From NCBI RefSeq assembly GCF_900143075.1, contig NZ_FRCY01000013.1:78809-142808 (forward strand): 64,000 bases of DNA, given 5' to 3'. Below the pieces are notes generated by a model, which worked only from the letters and a program-made list of their open reading frames with translations, was not told the origin of the DNA and made no database searches. This document shows, piece by piece, positions 1 to 7,862 of the stretch. Every line of letters starts with the position of its first letter. Position 1 is the stretch's first letter. Origin of the DNA: Cyclobacterium lianum. GTDB taxonomy: Bacteria > Bacteroidota > Bacteroidia > Cytophagales > Cyclobacteriaceae. Made by a program: the position numbers and the translations under genes.

Positions 1-726
1 CACCTGCATAGGGAAGAAGACCCGGTTTATGTGTTTAACCGGATTATCATTGACCATACTATTGATCAGGCAGTGGCGTATAAGCCAAATCTGGCGTTTT
101 ATGAAGCAATGGGGCCGGGAGGTCTGGAGACACTACAAAAAACCCTCGACTACCTGCCAAACAACGTTTTTACCATCGCCGATGCCAAACGAGGCGATAT
201 CGGAAATACCTCGGGTCTGTATGCCAGAGCATTCTTCCAGCAGATGAACTTTGATGCCGTAACAGTAGCGCCTTATATGGGGCGGGACAGTGTTACTCCC
301 TTTTTGGAATTTGAGGGCAAGTGGGTGATATTGCTGGCACTTACTTCCAATGAGGGAAGCCAGGATTTTCAAATGCTGACCGACGAGCACCATCATGCCC
401 TGTTTGAACGAGTTTTGGAAAAGAGCAAAAATTGGGGCAGTTCGGAGAACATTATGTTTGTGGTCGGTGCCACTCAGGTAAGTCATCTACAGTCAGTCAG
501 AAAAATCGTCCCCGACCATTTCTTACTTGTTCCGGGGGTAGGTGCACAGGGAGGTAGCCTGGAGGAAGTGGCCAGAGCCGGCATGAATAAGAGGTGCGGG
601 CTGCTTGTCAATTCTTCAAGAGGAATCATTTACGCATCCGGTGCCGAGGATTTTGGGCTGGCAGCTAAAAAGGAGGCCCAACAACTGCAGATATCCATGG
701 AAAAGTTGCTAAATACCTATTGCTAA
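1..726 (+). CDS. pyrF: Orotidine 5'-phosphate decarboxylase, type 2 (5' end cut by window)
   Basis: Catalyses the last step of UMP synthesis, decarboxylation of OMP, in the cytoplasm. The reading frame is open to the left edge, so the true start lies outside; about 241 residues are visible against roughly 270 for the family. The core motif [10 protein letters not shown], with the catalytic Lys-Asp pair of the family, is intact, and the C-terminal phosphate-binding part reads PGVGAQGG followed by [10 protein letters not shown]. This arrangement is that of the longer class II (mycobacterial/Bacteroidota) enzymes rather than the short E. coli type. The GTG at 31 is internal to the conserved region and is not the start. 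Function is secure. Confidence 0.95.
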   Translation, partial: HLHREEDPVYVFNRIIIDHTIDQAVAYKPNLAFYEAMGPGGLETLQKTLDYLPNNVFTIADAKRGDIGNTSGLYARAFFQQMNFDAVTVAPYMGRDSVTPFLEFEGKWVILLALTSNEGSQDFQMLTDEHHHALFERVLEKSKNWGSSENIMFVVGATQVSHLQSVRKIVPDHFLLVPGVGAQGGSLEEVARAGMNKRCGLLVNSSRGIIYASGAEDFGLAAKKEAQQLQISMEKLLNTYC

Positions 727-800
727 GGAAATTAATTTTCACACTTTTTTGGGGTTTTTATTTTTCTGGGTAAATTAAATCTGATTTCAATGTATTTTTT

Positions 801-2105
801 ATGGTTCAATTTCAGGAAGATTTTCTTCATCTGGTATGGAAGTACCAGTATTTTGATAAAAAGGGACTGGCGACCAGTTCGGGCCTTCCATTATCCATTC
901 AGAAGATCGGATGGCACAATCAGCATGAAGGGCCCGATTTCAAAGAGGCAGAAATTATTCTGGGAGGTATAAAAAACTATGGACATGTAGAGATTCACCT
1001 GAAAGCCTCCGATTGGAAAGCCCATCATCACCACAAAGATCCTGCTTACAATAGCGTGGTATTGCATGTGGTTTGGGATCTGGATGAAGAAGTTTTCAGA
1101 GCTGATGGTACGGCTATACCTACCTTGTCGCTCTCGGGAAAGGTACCTTTTGATGTGATCAGAAATTATGAAAAGTTGCTGTTTTCTCCCAATAAGTTAC
1201 TCTGTAGCGAGGCCCTGGCCGAAGTCCCGGCCATATTGAAGTTTTCCATGCTGGAAAAGGCACTGGTAGAAAGAATGCAGGAGAAGAGCCGGATGGTGCT
1301 GTCACTCCTGGATAAAAACGGGCAGGATTGGGAGGAAACAGCCTATCAGTGGTTATTCCAAGCATTCGGGTTTAAAACCAATGCAGGCCCCATGCTTAAG
1401 CTGGCCCGGAGCCTTCCCTACAAATTGATCAAGAAAAATGCGGGTAACCTTACGCTCGTAGAGGCGATGATCTTTGGGCAGGCAGGGATGATAAATCCCA
1501 CCCTGGGTTTGGAAACGGGCTACCAGGATACACTCAAAACCCATTTTGATTTCCTTCAGAGGAAGTATAGCTTAAAGAATAAATTGTTCGGATCAGAATG
1601 GAAGTTTATGAAGGTGCGGCCGGGAAACTTCCCTTCGCTGAGACTAGCTCAACTGGCAGCCTTATTGAACCAGACACCCAATTTATTTTCCAATGTACTT
1701 TATGAACTGGATAATCAAGCGGCTTTCAAGGATATTTTTGTTTTTGAATTGAGTGATTATTGGCGGCAGCATTACCATTTTGGCAAATCCATGAAACGGA
1801 AATTCCGGCCTGGCCTGAGTCCGGCTGTGCTCGATTTGTTGGCCATAAACTTTGTGATACCCCTGTGGTACGCCTATGGGCGATATGCAGATTTGAATCA
1901 ATGGCAGGAAAAGTGTTTCAATTTCTTACAGGAAGTTTCGGCAGAGAAAAATAGCCTGACGGATATTTTTTTGGCTGTAGGCTGGCCACCTGGCAATGCC
2001 TTTGACAGCCAGGGCATGCTGGGATTGTACCACGGGTACTGTGCCAAAAGGAAGTGCCTTTACTGCAAAATTGGTCAGAATCTGCTGAGGCCTAATCTGA
2101 AATGA
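801..2105 (+). CDS. DUF2851 family protein
   Basis: A 434-residue soluble protein without signal peptide or membrane segment. It matches my recollection of DUF2851, a family nearly confined to Bacteroidota: N-terminal FLHLVWKYQYFD, then HNQHEGPDF and GHVEIHLKASDW, a His-rich stretch (HHHHKDPAYN) and a late CxxC-like segment KRKCLYCKIG near the C-terminus. The glycine/histidine motifs in the first 100 residues resemble a metal or nucleotide site, but the biochemical role is unknown to me. It stands alone between pyrF and the acyltransferase, and a good promoter for the next gene begins 3 bases after its stop codon. Confidence 0.8.
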   Translation: MVQFQEDFLHLVWKYQYFDKKGLATSSGLPLSIQKIGWHNQHEGPDFKEAEIILGGIKNYGHVEIHLKASDWKAHHHHKDPAYNSVVLHVVWDLDEEVFRADGTAIPTLSLSGKVPFDVIRNYEKLLFSPNKLLCSEALAEVPAILKFSMLEKALVERMQEKSRMVLSLLDKNGQDWEETAYQWLFQAFGFKTNAGPMLKLARSLPYKLIKKNAGNLTLVEAMIFGQAGMINPTLGLETGYQDTLKTHFDFLQRKYSLKNKLFGSEWKFMKVRPGNFPSLRLAQLAALLNQTPNLFSNVLYELDNQAAFKDIFVFELSDYWRQHYHFGKSMKRKFRPGLSPAVLDLLAINFVIPLWYAYGRYADLNQWQEKCFNFLQEVSAEKNSLTDIFLAVGWPPGNAFDSQGMLGLYHGYCAKRKCLYCKIGQNLLRPNLK

Positions 2106-2107
2106 TC

Positions 2108-2139
2108 TTTGCATGGGATAGTAATTTCCTGTAATTTTG
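2108..2139 (+). promoter_or_regulatory. Bacteroidota-type sigma-A promoter for the acyltransferase
   Basis: TTTG at 2108-2111, a 20-base spacer, and TAATTTTG at 2132-2139 fit the TTTG-N19-21-TAnnTTTG consensus of Bacteroidota housekeeping promoters. The predicted transcription start is near 2144, giving a leader of about 15 bases before the ATG at 2159. Confidence 0.65.
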
Positions 2140-2158
2140 CATTTTAAAACAAAAAATT

Positions 2159-2797
2159 ATGGACAAACCCATCATTATATTTGGAGCCCGGGGGATAGCT
2201 CATCCCGCTCTGGAGATTTTTAATAGCCATGAGCTGGTGGTGTATGGATTCCTGGATGAAGATGAAAGCCTGCACAGGAAGGAGATCAATAACATCAGCA
2301 TATTGGGCGGACCGGAGGATGATGGTTTTCTAAAACTCATTGGAAAGAAATGTGAGGCATTTGTAGCCATTGATGATGCAAAGTACAGGGAGGCGTTGGT
2401 AACGATGCTGAATGAGAAAAGAAAGGTGCAGCCTGTCAATGCCCTCCACCGGTTGGCGTATTTGTCTACTGATGCAGCCATAGGTCATGGAAATTTCATC
2501 AACGCCAAGGTAACCATCGGTGCTGGCGCCGAGATTGGTAACCACTGTATTTTGCATACCAATGCCAGCATAGAGCACCAGGCGAAGCTTGGAGATTTTG
2601 TGCAGGTCGGCGCCGGAGCGGTAGTAAATTCTGGCGTGACCATAGAGAAAGGTGCTTTCATTGGCTCAGGGGTGACACTGGTCGCCGGGATCAAAATCGG
2701 AAAAAATGCGCGGATCGGAGCCGGATCGGTTGTTATTGCCGATGTAGAAGCCAATCAAACTGTCTTTGGCAATCCGGCAAAAGAGATTGAATCGTGA
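2159..2797 (+). CDS. NeuD-like sugar O-acyltransferase (left-handed beta-helix)
   Basis: A 212-residue acetyltransferase of the NeuD/PglD type. Residues 1-75 form a small Rossmann-like nucleotide-sugar-binding domain starting IIIFGARGIAHPALEIF; residues 100-205 are a run of hexapeptide repeats (for example IGAGAEIGNHCILHTNAS) that fold as a left-handed beta-helix and bind acetyl-CoA. The conserved catalytic His sits in the region around NASIEHQA. Family members acetylate sialic acid, bacillosamine precursors or other surface sugars. Here it has its own promoter and no glycan genes beside it, so the substrate cannot be told; a distant link to rffA at 23.8 kb is possible only as speculation. 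Confidence 0.8.
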   Translation: MDKPIIIFGARGIAHPALEIFNSHELVVYGFLDEDESLHRKEINNISILGGPEDDGFLKLIGKKCEAFVAIDDAKYREALVTMLNEKRKVQPVNALHRLAYLSTDAAIGHGNFINAKVTIGAGAEIGNHCILHTNASIEHQAKLGDFVQVGAGAVVNSGVTIEKGAFIGSGVTLVAGIKIGKNARIGAGSVVIADVEANQTVFGNPAKEIES

Positions 2798-2852
2798 TTA
2801 CAGGTAATTGATATTTAACAAATAACACCCTGCCTGAAACAGGGATTGAGTT

Positions 2853-3839
2853 ATGGAATACAACATTTTATTGTACTACTGCTATGCCCGGATCGATGAT
2901 TTGGAGGCTTACCGTGATGAACACCACCTGTTTTGTATCGAAAACAATATCAGGGGTAGAATCATCGTCTCCTCAGAGGGACTAAATGGCACGGTGTCGG
3001 GACTAAAAGAGGATTGTGAAAAATACATGGCGTATGTCAAATCTGATCCCAGGTTTGCCGATACCGAATTTAAAGTCGATGAGCACCACGAGCATGCTTT
3101 TGCAAAGATCAATGTAAGGGCAAAAGACGAAATCGTGCATTCCGGATTGAAACACATCAATCCACGCCTAAAGACTGGAAAGCACCTGGAGCCTGAGGAG
3201 TTCAGGGCATTGAAAGATGAGGAAGACGTGGTTATTCTGGATGTGCGCTCCAATTACGAGCATGAATTGGGACATTTTAAGAATGCGGTTAGGTTGGATA
3301 TAGACAATTTCAGGGATTTTCCCGCAAAAGTAAGTGAGCTGGCACACCTGAAAGAAAAGAAAGTGCTTACCTATTGTACCGGTGGTATCAAATGCGAAAA
3401 AGCATCAGCCTTTCTACTCGAACAGGGATTTAAGGATGTTTACCAATTGCATGGAGGGATCATCAAATATGGCATGGAGGCAGGCGGGGAAGATTTTGAA
3501 GGGAAGTGCTATGTCTTTGACAATCGCCTTGCTGTAGAGGTAAATCAGGTCAACCCAAAAATAGTTTCCAAATGCTTTGTTTGCGGCACTGCCTCAGATC
3601 GAATGGTCAACTGCGCCAATCCGGACTGTAACGAACATGTGCCTATCTGTGAATCCTGTGGCTGGGAAATGGAAGGAGCCTGTTCTGAAGTATGTAAAAC
3701 ACATCCGCAAAAAAGGCCCTATAACGGCACCGGATACTATCAAAAAAATACCAATGGGTATAATCCTTACAAGGGGTTTTACCAGAAACCCAATGCGTCG
3801 AAAATAAAATCTGTGTTACATGGCAAAACCCATCCCTGA
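2853..3839 (+). CDS. trhO: tRNA uridine(34) hydroxylase / rhodanese-domain protein TrhO
   Basis: Installs the 5-hydroxyuridine of wobble position 34 in tRNAs (prephenate-independent route), by homology to E. coli TrhO (YceA). The 328-residue chain has the N-terminal acylphosphatase-like domain (about 1-100, with SSEGLNGTVSG) and a rhodanese domain (about 113-215) with the active-site loop CTGGIKCEKAS, Cys175 and Cys181. The C-terminal 90 residues carry a Cys cluster (CFVCG, CANPDC, CESCGW, CSEVC) that looks zinc-binding and is usual in the long family members. The end overlaps the next gene by 20 bases, which suggests coupled translation. Confidence 0.9.
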   Translation: MEYNILLYYCYARIDDLEAYRDEHHLFCIENNIRGRIIVSSEGLNGTVSGLKEDCEKYMAYVKSDPRFADTEFKVDEHHEHAFAKINVRAKDEIVHSGLKHINPRLKTGKHLEPEEFRALKDEEDVVILDVRSNYEHELGHFKNAVRLDIDNFRDFPAKVSELAHLKEKKVLTYCTGGIKCEKASAFLLEQGFKDVYQLHGGIIKYGMEAGGEDFEGKCYVFDNRLAVEVNQVNPKIVSKCFVCGTASDRMVNCANPDCNEHVPICESCGWEMEGACSEVCKTHPQKRPYNGTGYYQKNTNGYNPYKGFYQKPNASKIKSVLHGKTHP

Positions 3840-4677
3840 ATCTGAGCTCATCATCAATGCAGATGGTAGTATCTACCACCTGAATCTGATGCCGGGCCAG
3901 GTGGCAGATACGGTGATTGCCGTCGGGGATCCAGACCGGGTGGGTAAAATATCCAGGTATTTTGACAGCATTGAATACACTGTTCAAAAGCGCGAGTTTG
4001 TCACCCATACGGGTTTTTACCAGGGTAAAAGGCTCAGCGTGATCAGCACCGGCATGGGAACGGACAATGTTGAAATTTTTATGACCGAACTGGATGCACT
4101 TTTTAATGTGGATTTTGATACGAGGCTTCCAAAGAACGAACACCATCGATTAAACGTGGTGCGTGTAGGAACTTCCGGCAGCATGCGGTCTGATATTCCC
4201 GAAGGAAGTTTGCTGGTATCCGATTTCGCTGTGGGTCTTGACAGCCTCATGGCATTTTATACCCTTGAGCAAACAGATATCGAGGCCAGGATCTCCAATC
4301 AGGTAAAAACCTGCCTTGATCTGCCTTTTGCTCCCTACTGCGTGCAGGGGTCCGCTGCCCTGCGCGCTAAATTCCAGGGATTGCAGTCAGGAATTACAGT
4401 TACCTGCCCGGGATTCTTTGGCCCGCAGGGCAGAAGGGTTAGGCTGGAGCCTTCATTTCCCGATATCTTTGACCGCCTGGGGAACCTTAATCCAGAGGGT
4501 CGTCACCTGTCCAATTTTGAAATGGAGACGGCCGGATATTATGCCATGGGGAGGCTTTTGGGCCATGCGACCCTTAGTCTGAATGCCATCGTTGCCAACC
4601 GGCTCACAGGCACCTTTTCTGACTCTCCGGAAGAGCTCATTGAGAAGTTGATTGCCGAAGTATTGAAGAGAATCTAA
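3820..4677 (+). CDS. udp: Nucleoside phosphorylase, probably uridine phosphorylase
   Basis: Cytoplasmic phosphorolysis of a nucleoside to free base and ribose 1-phosphate (pyrimidine salvage). Family PNP/UDP phosphorylase (PF01048): AVGDPDRVGKI near residue 27 is the phosphate-binding start, followed by STGMGTDN, RVGTSGSMRSDIPEG and the nucleoside-contact segment FEMETAGYYAMG close to the C-terminus. At 285 residues it is slightly longer than E. coli Udp (253). Uridine is the best guess because of the overall arrangement; purine specificity is not excluded. It starts inside the 3' end of trhO (20-base overlap). Confidence 0.8.
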   Translation: MAKPIPESELIINADGSIYHLNLMPGQVADTVIAVGDPDRVGKISRYFDSIEYTVQKREFVTHTGFYQGKRLSVISTGMGTDNVEIFMTELDALFNVDFDTRLPKNEHHRLNVVRVGTSGSMRSDIPEGSLLVSDFAVGLDSLMAFYTLEQTDIEARISNQVKTCLDLPFAPYCVQGSAALRAKFQGLQSGITVTCPGFFGPQGRRVRLEPSFPDIFDRLGNLNPEGRHLSNFEMETAGYYAMGRLLGHATLSLNAIVANRLTGTFSDSPEELIEKLIAEVLKRI

Positions 4678-5039
4678 AAGGCCTTTTCCTTTTCAATTCC
4701 ATTTTAGGGAAATTGCAGCGTGACCATAGTGTATACTCAGGGTAAAATCCGGCCAATGCAGCGATTAATGCTCGACTATCTAGAGATATTTTGCGGGATA
4801 AAGGAACCCTCAGCATAACCGTAAGAGGTATTATCAACACCAGGATAGGCAGATTCCGAAAATTCTGGTTTAGAAATGAAGATTTACGTTTTGTAATGGA
4901 CAGGGTTTGCGATTGCGAAACCCTGAAAGAAACATCGTACTTGACCTGCAGGTTTGGTGCATTTACAGACAAATGTAGTCCTGGAGATGGCCGTGACCTT
5001 TGGTGCAATCAGATAAAAAAAAACCTATTGACCCGCGGC
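4678..5039. other. Gene-free gap with a perfect 8-bp hairpin
   Basis: 362 bases between convergent genes (phosphorylase and ABC-F protein). Open frames exist on both strands but have no recognisable motif, no good start context and unusual composition, so I do not call a gene. At 4901-4925 there is an inverted repeat CAGGGTTT/AAACCCTG around a 9-base loop, without a T-run on either strand, so it is not a normal terminator. The region could be a degenerate or repeated intergenic element; only a genome-wide search would show that. Confidence 0.4.
4901..4925. repeat. Inverted repeat (8-bp stem, 9-base loop)
   Basis: Perfect 8-base arms CAGGGTTT and AAACCCTG. No flanking T-run, so a factor-independent terminator is unlikely. 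Confidence 0.45.
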
Positions 5040-6923
5040 TTAGTCTATCCCATCCAATTCACTGAGTTCCAGCCAGCGCATTTCCAGACCGGAGGCTTTA
5101 TTGTCAATATTTTCTATTTCTCTGGACCATTCTATAAGACATTGGTGGTCGTCCGTTCCTTCATTGATTTTATTGATTAGTGAGGCCTTGTCTTTGGCCA
5201 GCTTTTCCAGCTCTCTATTGATGCTTTCAAATTCTTTTTTGTCATTGAAGCTTGCCTTATTGGTTTGGTTATCCGGTTTTTTCCTATCCTGCATTGTGGG
5301 ATCTGCAGCTTTTTTTGCCGTGGATGCTTTTTTTTGTTTCAGGTTTTCGCGGAAATCGCTGTAGTTGCCGGGAAAATCACTGATCTGACCCTCACCTTCG
5401 AAGACAAAAAGGTGTTCTACAAGCCGGTCCATAAAATACCGATCGTGCGAGACAATGATCAGACAACCTGGAAAATTGTCTAAAAATTCTTCAAGAGTAT
5501 TTAGGGTGACAATGTCCAGATCATTTGTCGGCTCATCCAGGATAAGGAAATTCGGACTTTTTACCAACACCATAAGCAGTTGGAGTCTTCTTCTTTCACC
5601 ACCGCTTAATTTTGACACCGGGGTGTGCTGTTGCTTTGGCGGAAATCCGAATTGGGTAAGGAATTGACTTACCGTAATCGTACTTCCGCCCGCCACCGTT
5701 ACGACCTCGGCCACTTCTTTGACGATATCGATCAATCGCTTGCTTTCATCAAAGCTATCCTCCTCCTGTCGGTAATAACCAAAAGCAGTTGTCTGACCGA
5801 TGGTAACGGATCCCCTGTCCGGACTGATCAGGCCGGTAAGCATATTGAGGAAGGTGGTCTTACCCGCCCCGTTTGGTCCTACAATGCCTATTTTGTCCCG
5901 CTTTTTAAAGGTATAACTAAAGTCTTTTACCAATTTGACATCACCGTAGGATTTGTCTATTTTTTCGATTTCCACTATTTTTTTTCCCAGCCGCTGCGCT
6001 GTCACTTCCAGGCTGATGTCGCGCTCCTCAGCCTTACTGAAGGCTTTTTCCTTGGTTTCCTCAAAGGCGTCGACCCTGTATTTGGCTTTGGTGCCCCTGG
6101 CTTTGGGTTGGCGGCGGATCCACTCCAGCTCTTTTTTATACAGGCTTCTGGCTTTCTCCTGTTCGGAGGCCTGAGCGGCCTTACGGTCTGCCTTTTTCTG
6201 CAGGAAGTATCCGTAATTTCCCGAATAACGATAAAGATTACCCTGCTCCAACTCGAGGATCTGATTGGTAACCTTATCCAGAAAATACCGGTCATGGGTG
6301 ACCATGAGCAGGGAAAGGTTGGCTTTGGAAAGGTACTCCTCCAGCCACTCAATTGTTTCCAGGTCCAGGTGGTTGGTAGGCTCGTCCAGCAACAGGAGAT
6401 CCGGAAAATTCAGTATGGCTTTGGCAAGGGCTACCCGCTTCCTTTGTCCTCCGCTGAGTGCCGCCACCGGAATGCCGGTATCATGAAGGCCCAGTTTGCC
6501 CAGCACCTCGTTGATTTGATATTCAAAATCCCAGGCCTGCAGCTGATCCATTTTTTCGAAGAGTGGCTGTAAGATTTCGTTTTTGCCTTCTTTTTCCGCC
6601 AGCAAAAGGGCTTTCTGATAAGCCTGAATCACCTGTATCGTTTCGTTGTCAGGGTCGTCAAAGATGGTTTGGTAAATGCTTTTTTCCCCGGAGAAAACCG
6701 GGTTTTGGTGTACATAAGCAATCTTTACTTCCTGGTTGATCACCACCTGTCCCTCATCAGGGATCTCTTCGCCCATGATAATTTTCATCAGCGTGGATTT
6801 TCCAGCTCCGTTTATGCCGACCAGAGCTGTTTTCTGCCCCTGATCTATCCCAAAAGAAATCCCGGAGAATAGTACTCTTTCTCCAAAAGATTTGCTCAAA
6901 TTCTCTACAGATAGGTAATTCAT
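5040..6923 (-). CDS. ABC-F family ATPase (Uup-like)
   Basis: Soluble twin-cassette ATPase with no membrane segment; ABC-F proteins act on the ribosome (translation factors or antibiotic protection) or, for Uup, are linked to DNA or ribosome maintenance. Cassette 1: Walker A GINGAGKST (near residue 36), signature LSGGQRKRVALAKAIL, Walker B LLLLDEPTNHLD. A charged linker of about 80 residues follows. Cassette 2: Walker A GPNGAGKTT, signature LSGGERRRLQLL, Walker B FLILDEPTNDLD. The last 90 residues form a Lys/Glu-rich coiled coil, the hallmark of Uup among ABC-F types. Length 627 residues is normal. Both catalytic Glu are present. Its promoter lies so close to the ATG that the message may be leaderless. 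Confidence 0.88.
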   Translation of the reverse strand: MNYLSVENLSKSFGERVLFSGISFGIDQGQKTALVGINGAGKSTLMKIIMGEEIPDEGQVVINQEVKIAYVHQNPVFSGEKSIYQTIFDDPDNETIQVIQAYQKALLLAEKEGKNEILQPLFEKMDQLQAWDFEYQINEVLGKLGLHDTGIPVAALSGGQRKRVALAKAILNFPDLLLLDEPTNHLDLETIEWLEEYLSKANLSLLMVTHDRYFLDKVTNQILELEQGNLYRYSGNYGYFLQKKADRKAAQASEQEKARSLYKKELEWIRRQPKARGTKAKYRVDAFEETKEKAFSKAEERDISLEVTAQRLGKKIVEIEKIDKSYGDVKLVKDFSYTFKKRDKIGIVGPNGAGKTTFLNMLTGLISPDRGSVTIGQTTAFGYYRQEEDSFDESKRLIDIVKEVAEVVTVAGGSTITVSQFLTQFGFPPKQQHTPVSKLSGGERRRLQLLMVLVKSPNFLILDEPTNDLDIVTLNTLEEFLDNFPGCLIIVSHDRYFMDRLVEHLFVFEGEGQISDFPGNYSDFRENLKQKKASTAKKAADPTMQDRKKPDNQTNKASFNDKKEFESINRELEKLAKDKASLINKINEGTDDHQCLIEWSREIENIDNKASGLEMRWLELSELDGID

Positions 6924-6927
6924 GCAG

Positions 6928-6958
6928 CAAAACTACGACGGTATTTCCGATTATTCAA
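6928..6958 (-). promoter_or_regulatory. Promoter of the ABC-F gene, possible leaderless start
   Basis: On the minus strand TTG (6958-6956), a 20-base spacer and TAGTTTTG (6935-6928) fit the Bacteroidota consensus. The G of the -7 element is only 4 bases before the ATG at 6923, so transcription would begin at or next to the start codon. Confidence 0.5.
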
Positions 6959-7091
6959 TTGTTGGGTTTCGACAACATGCGGGATTCACGGGCAACCAAA
7001 AAATTTATGAATCAAAAATGCCGGGAGGAGTCAGCCATGCGGTAAATATCCGAAAGGAGAGGGGAGTGGAATGCACTGCGAAATAAATGCC

Positions 7092-7403
7092 CTATTTCAT
7101 CAGCTCATTTATAGCACTGATCAAAGAACGTACACTTTGTTTGAAATGAAGCAACGACTCTTCAAAAAAGGGCCTGGCATTTCCTTTTTTTCCCTTGTAT
7201 TGCTCTTCAAATTTGGCTTTTTTTTCTTTTAGTTCTTTTTCGAGTTTTTCTTTATTCTTGTGGAGCTCCTTGATCTTTTTTTCTATTTCGTCACTGGCCT
7301 CACCAGTAGCTTTGGTCCCCTTTTCGATCAATACCTCAATTTTGTTGCCTATTTCCTGAAGCATCTTTTCGATCTCTTCAAATCCTGATTTCTTCTTTTC
7401 CAT
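7092..7403 (-). CDS. Small coiled-coil protein of unknown function
   Basis: 103 residues, no signal peptide or membrane segment. About a third of all residues are Lys and a further large part Glu, with heptad-like spacing from residue 5 to 75 (for example KIKELHKNKEKLEKELKEKK), so a long coiled coil is predicted. The C-terminus (SLLHFKQSVRSLISAINELMK) is an amphipathic helix. I do not recognise a named family; such proteins are common as hypothetical genes in Bacteroidota. It sits alone between the ABC-F gene and another small minus-strand gene. Confidence 0.6.
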   Translation of the reverse strand: MEKKKSGFEEIEKMLQEIGNKIEVLIEKGTKATGEASDEIEKKIKELHKNKEKLEKELKEKKAKFEEQYKGKKGNARPFFEESLLHFKQSVRSLISAINELMK

Positions 7404-7495
7404 ATCCTCAAACTCTTGATTCGTTTAAAAGTAGTCAAATTTTTGTAGAAATCAGCGTAAAAAAGGCAGCGTATCGTAAATCAGGAAAGGAATAG

Positions 7496-7523
7496 CAAAA
7501 AAAACGCCCCATTATCTGGGGCG
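7496..7523 (-). terminator. Rho-independent terminator
   Basis: On the minus strand a CGCCCC/GGGGCG stem, extended by one A-T pair, with a short loop is followed by a run of eight or more T. It lies 12 bases beyond the stop codon of the small gene at 7536-7727. Confidence 0.75.
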
Positions 7524-7535
7524 CTGGATGGATGG

Positions 7536-7727
7536 TTAACCGGCCAATTTGATAAAGTACTTGTTCAAAATCGGCCCGTATATCTTTGAAAATGTCTTGT
7601 AACACCAAACCCTGAACTCCTCCAGTTCTGCGGGAACCAGTAGGTTCAGTCCCTTTCGCAACTCTTTTTCAAAGAGTTTACTGTCAAAACTTACTTTCAA
7701 TAAAATAGTTTTAACATATTCCATCAT
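7536..7727 (-). CDS. Small conserved-looking hypothetical protein
   Basis: 63 residues, no signal or membrane segment; aromatic and basic residues dominate the C-terminal half (EFRVWCYKTFSKIYGPILNK). A clear rho-independent terminator directly after the stop codon argues that this is a transcribed gene and not a chance frame. The ATG at 7727 could alternatively be the next Met codon (7724). Function unknown to me. Confidence 0.55.
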   Translation of the reverse strand: MMEYVKTILLKVSFDSKLFEKELRKGLNLLVPAELEEFRVWCYKTFSKIYGPILNKYFIKLAG

Positions 7728-7862
7728 GGTTCATGTTAGTTTAAGTTAGTTTTTTAAAAAAGAATGCTATAATAACTGCTTACGGCAATCAATTTGATTT
7801 GTTACGTATAAAATATACTTGTTTATTTGCAGTTATATTTAAAGATAATACAATCATCTTAT

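Noticed and set aside
2828..2844. CCCTG/CAGGG small hairpin just before trhO, considered as a riboswitch or attenuator
   Set aside because: Only five base pairs and no terminator tail; too small to support a call.
4637..5180. Overlapping plus and minus frames in the gap between the phosphorylase and ABC-F genes
   Set aside because: No family motif, no start signal, and both extend into neighbouring genes.
5625..6572. Long plus-strand open frame (315 codons) opposite the ABC-F gene
   Set aside because: It is the antisense of a highly conserved twin-cassette ATPase; no motif, composition of a shadow frame.
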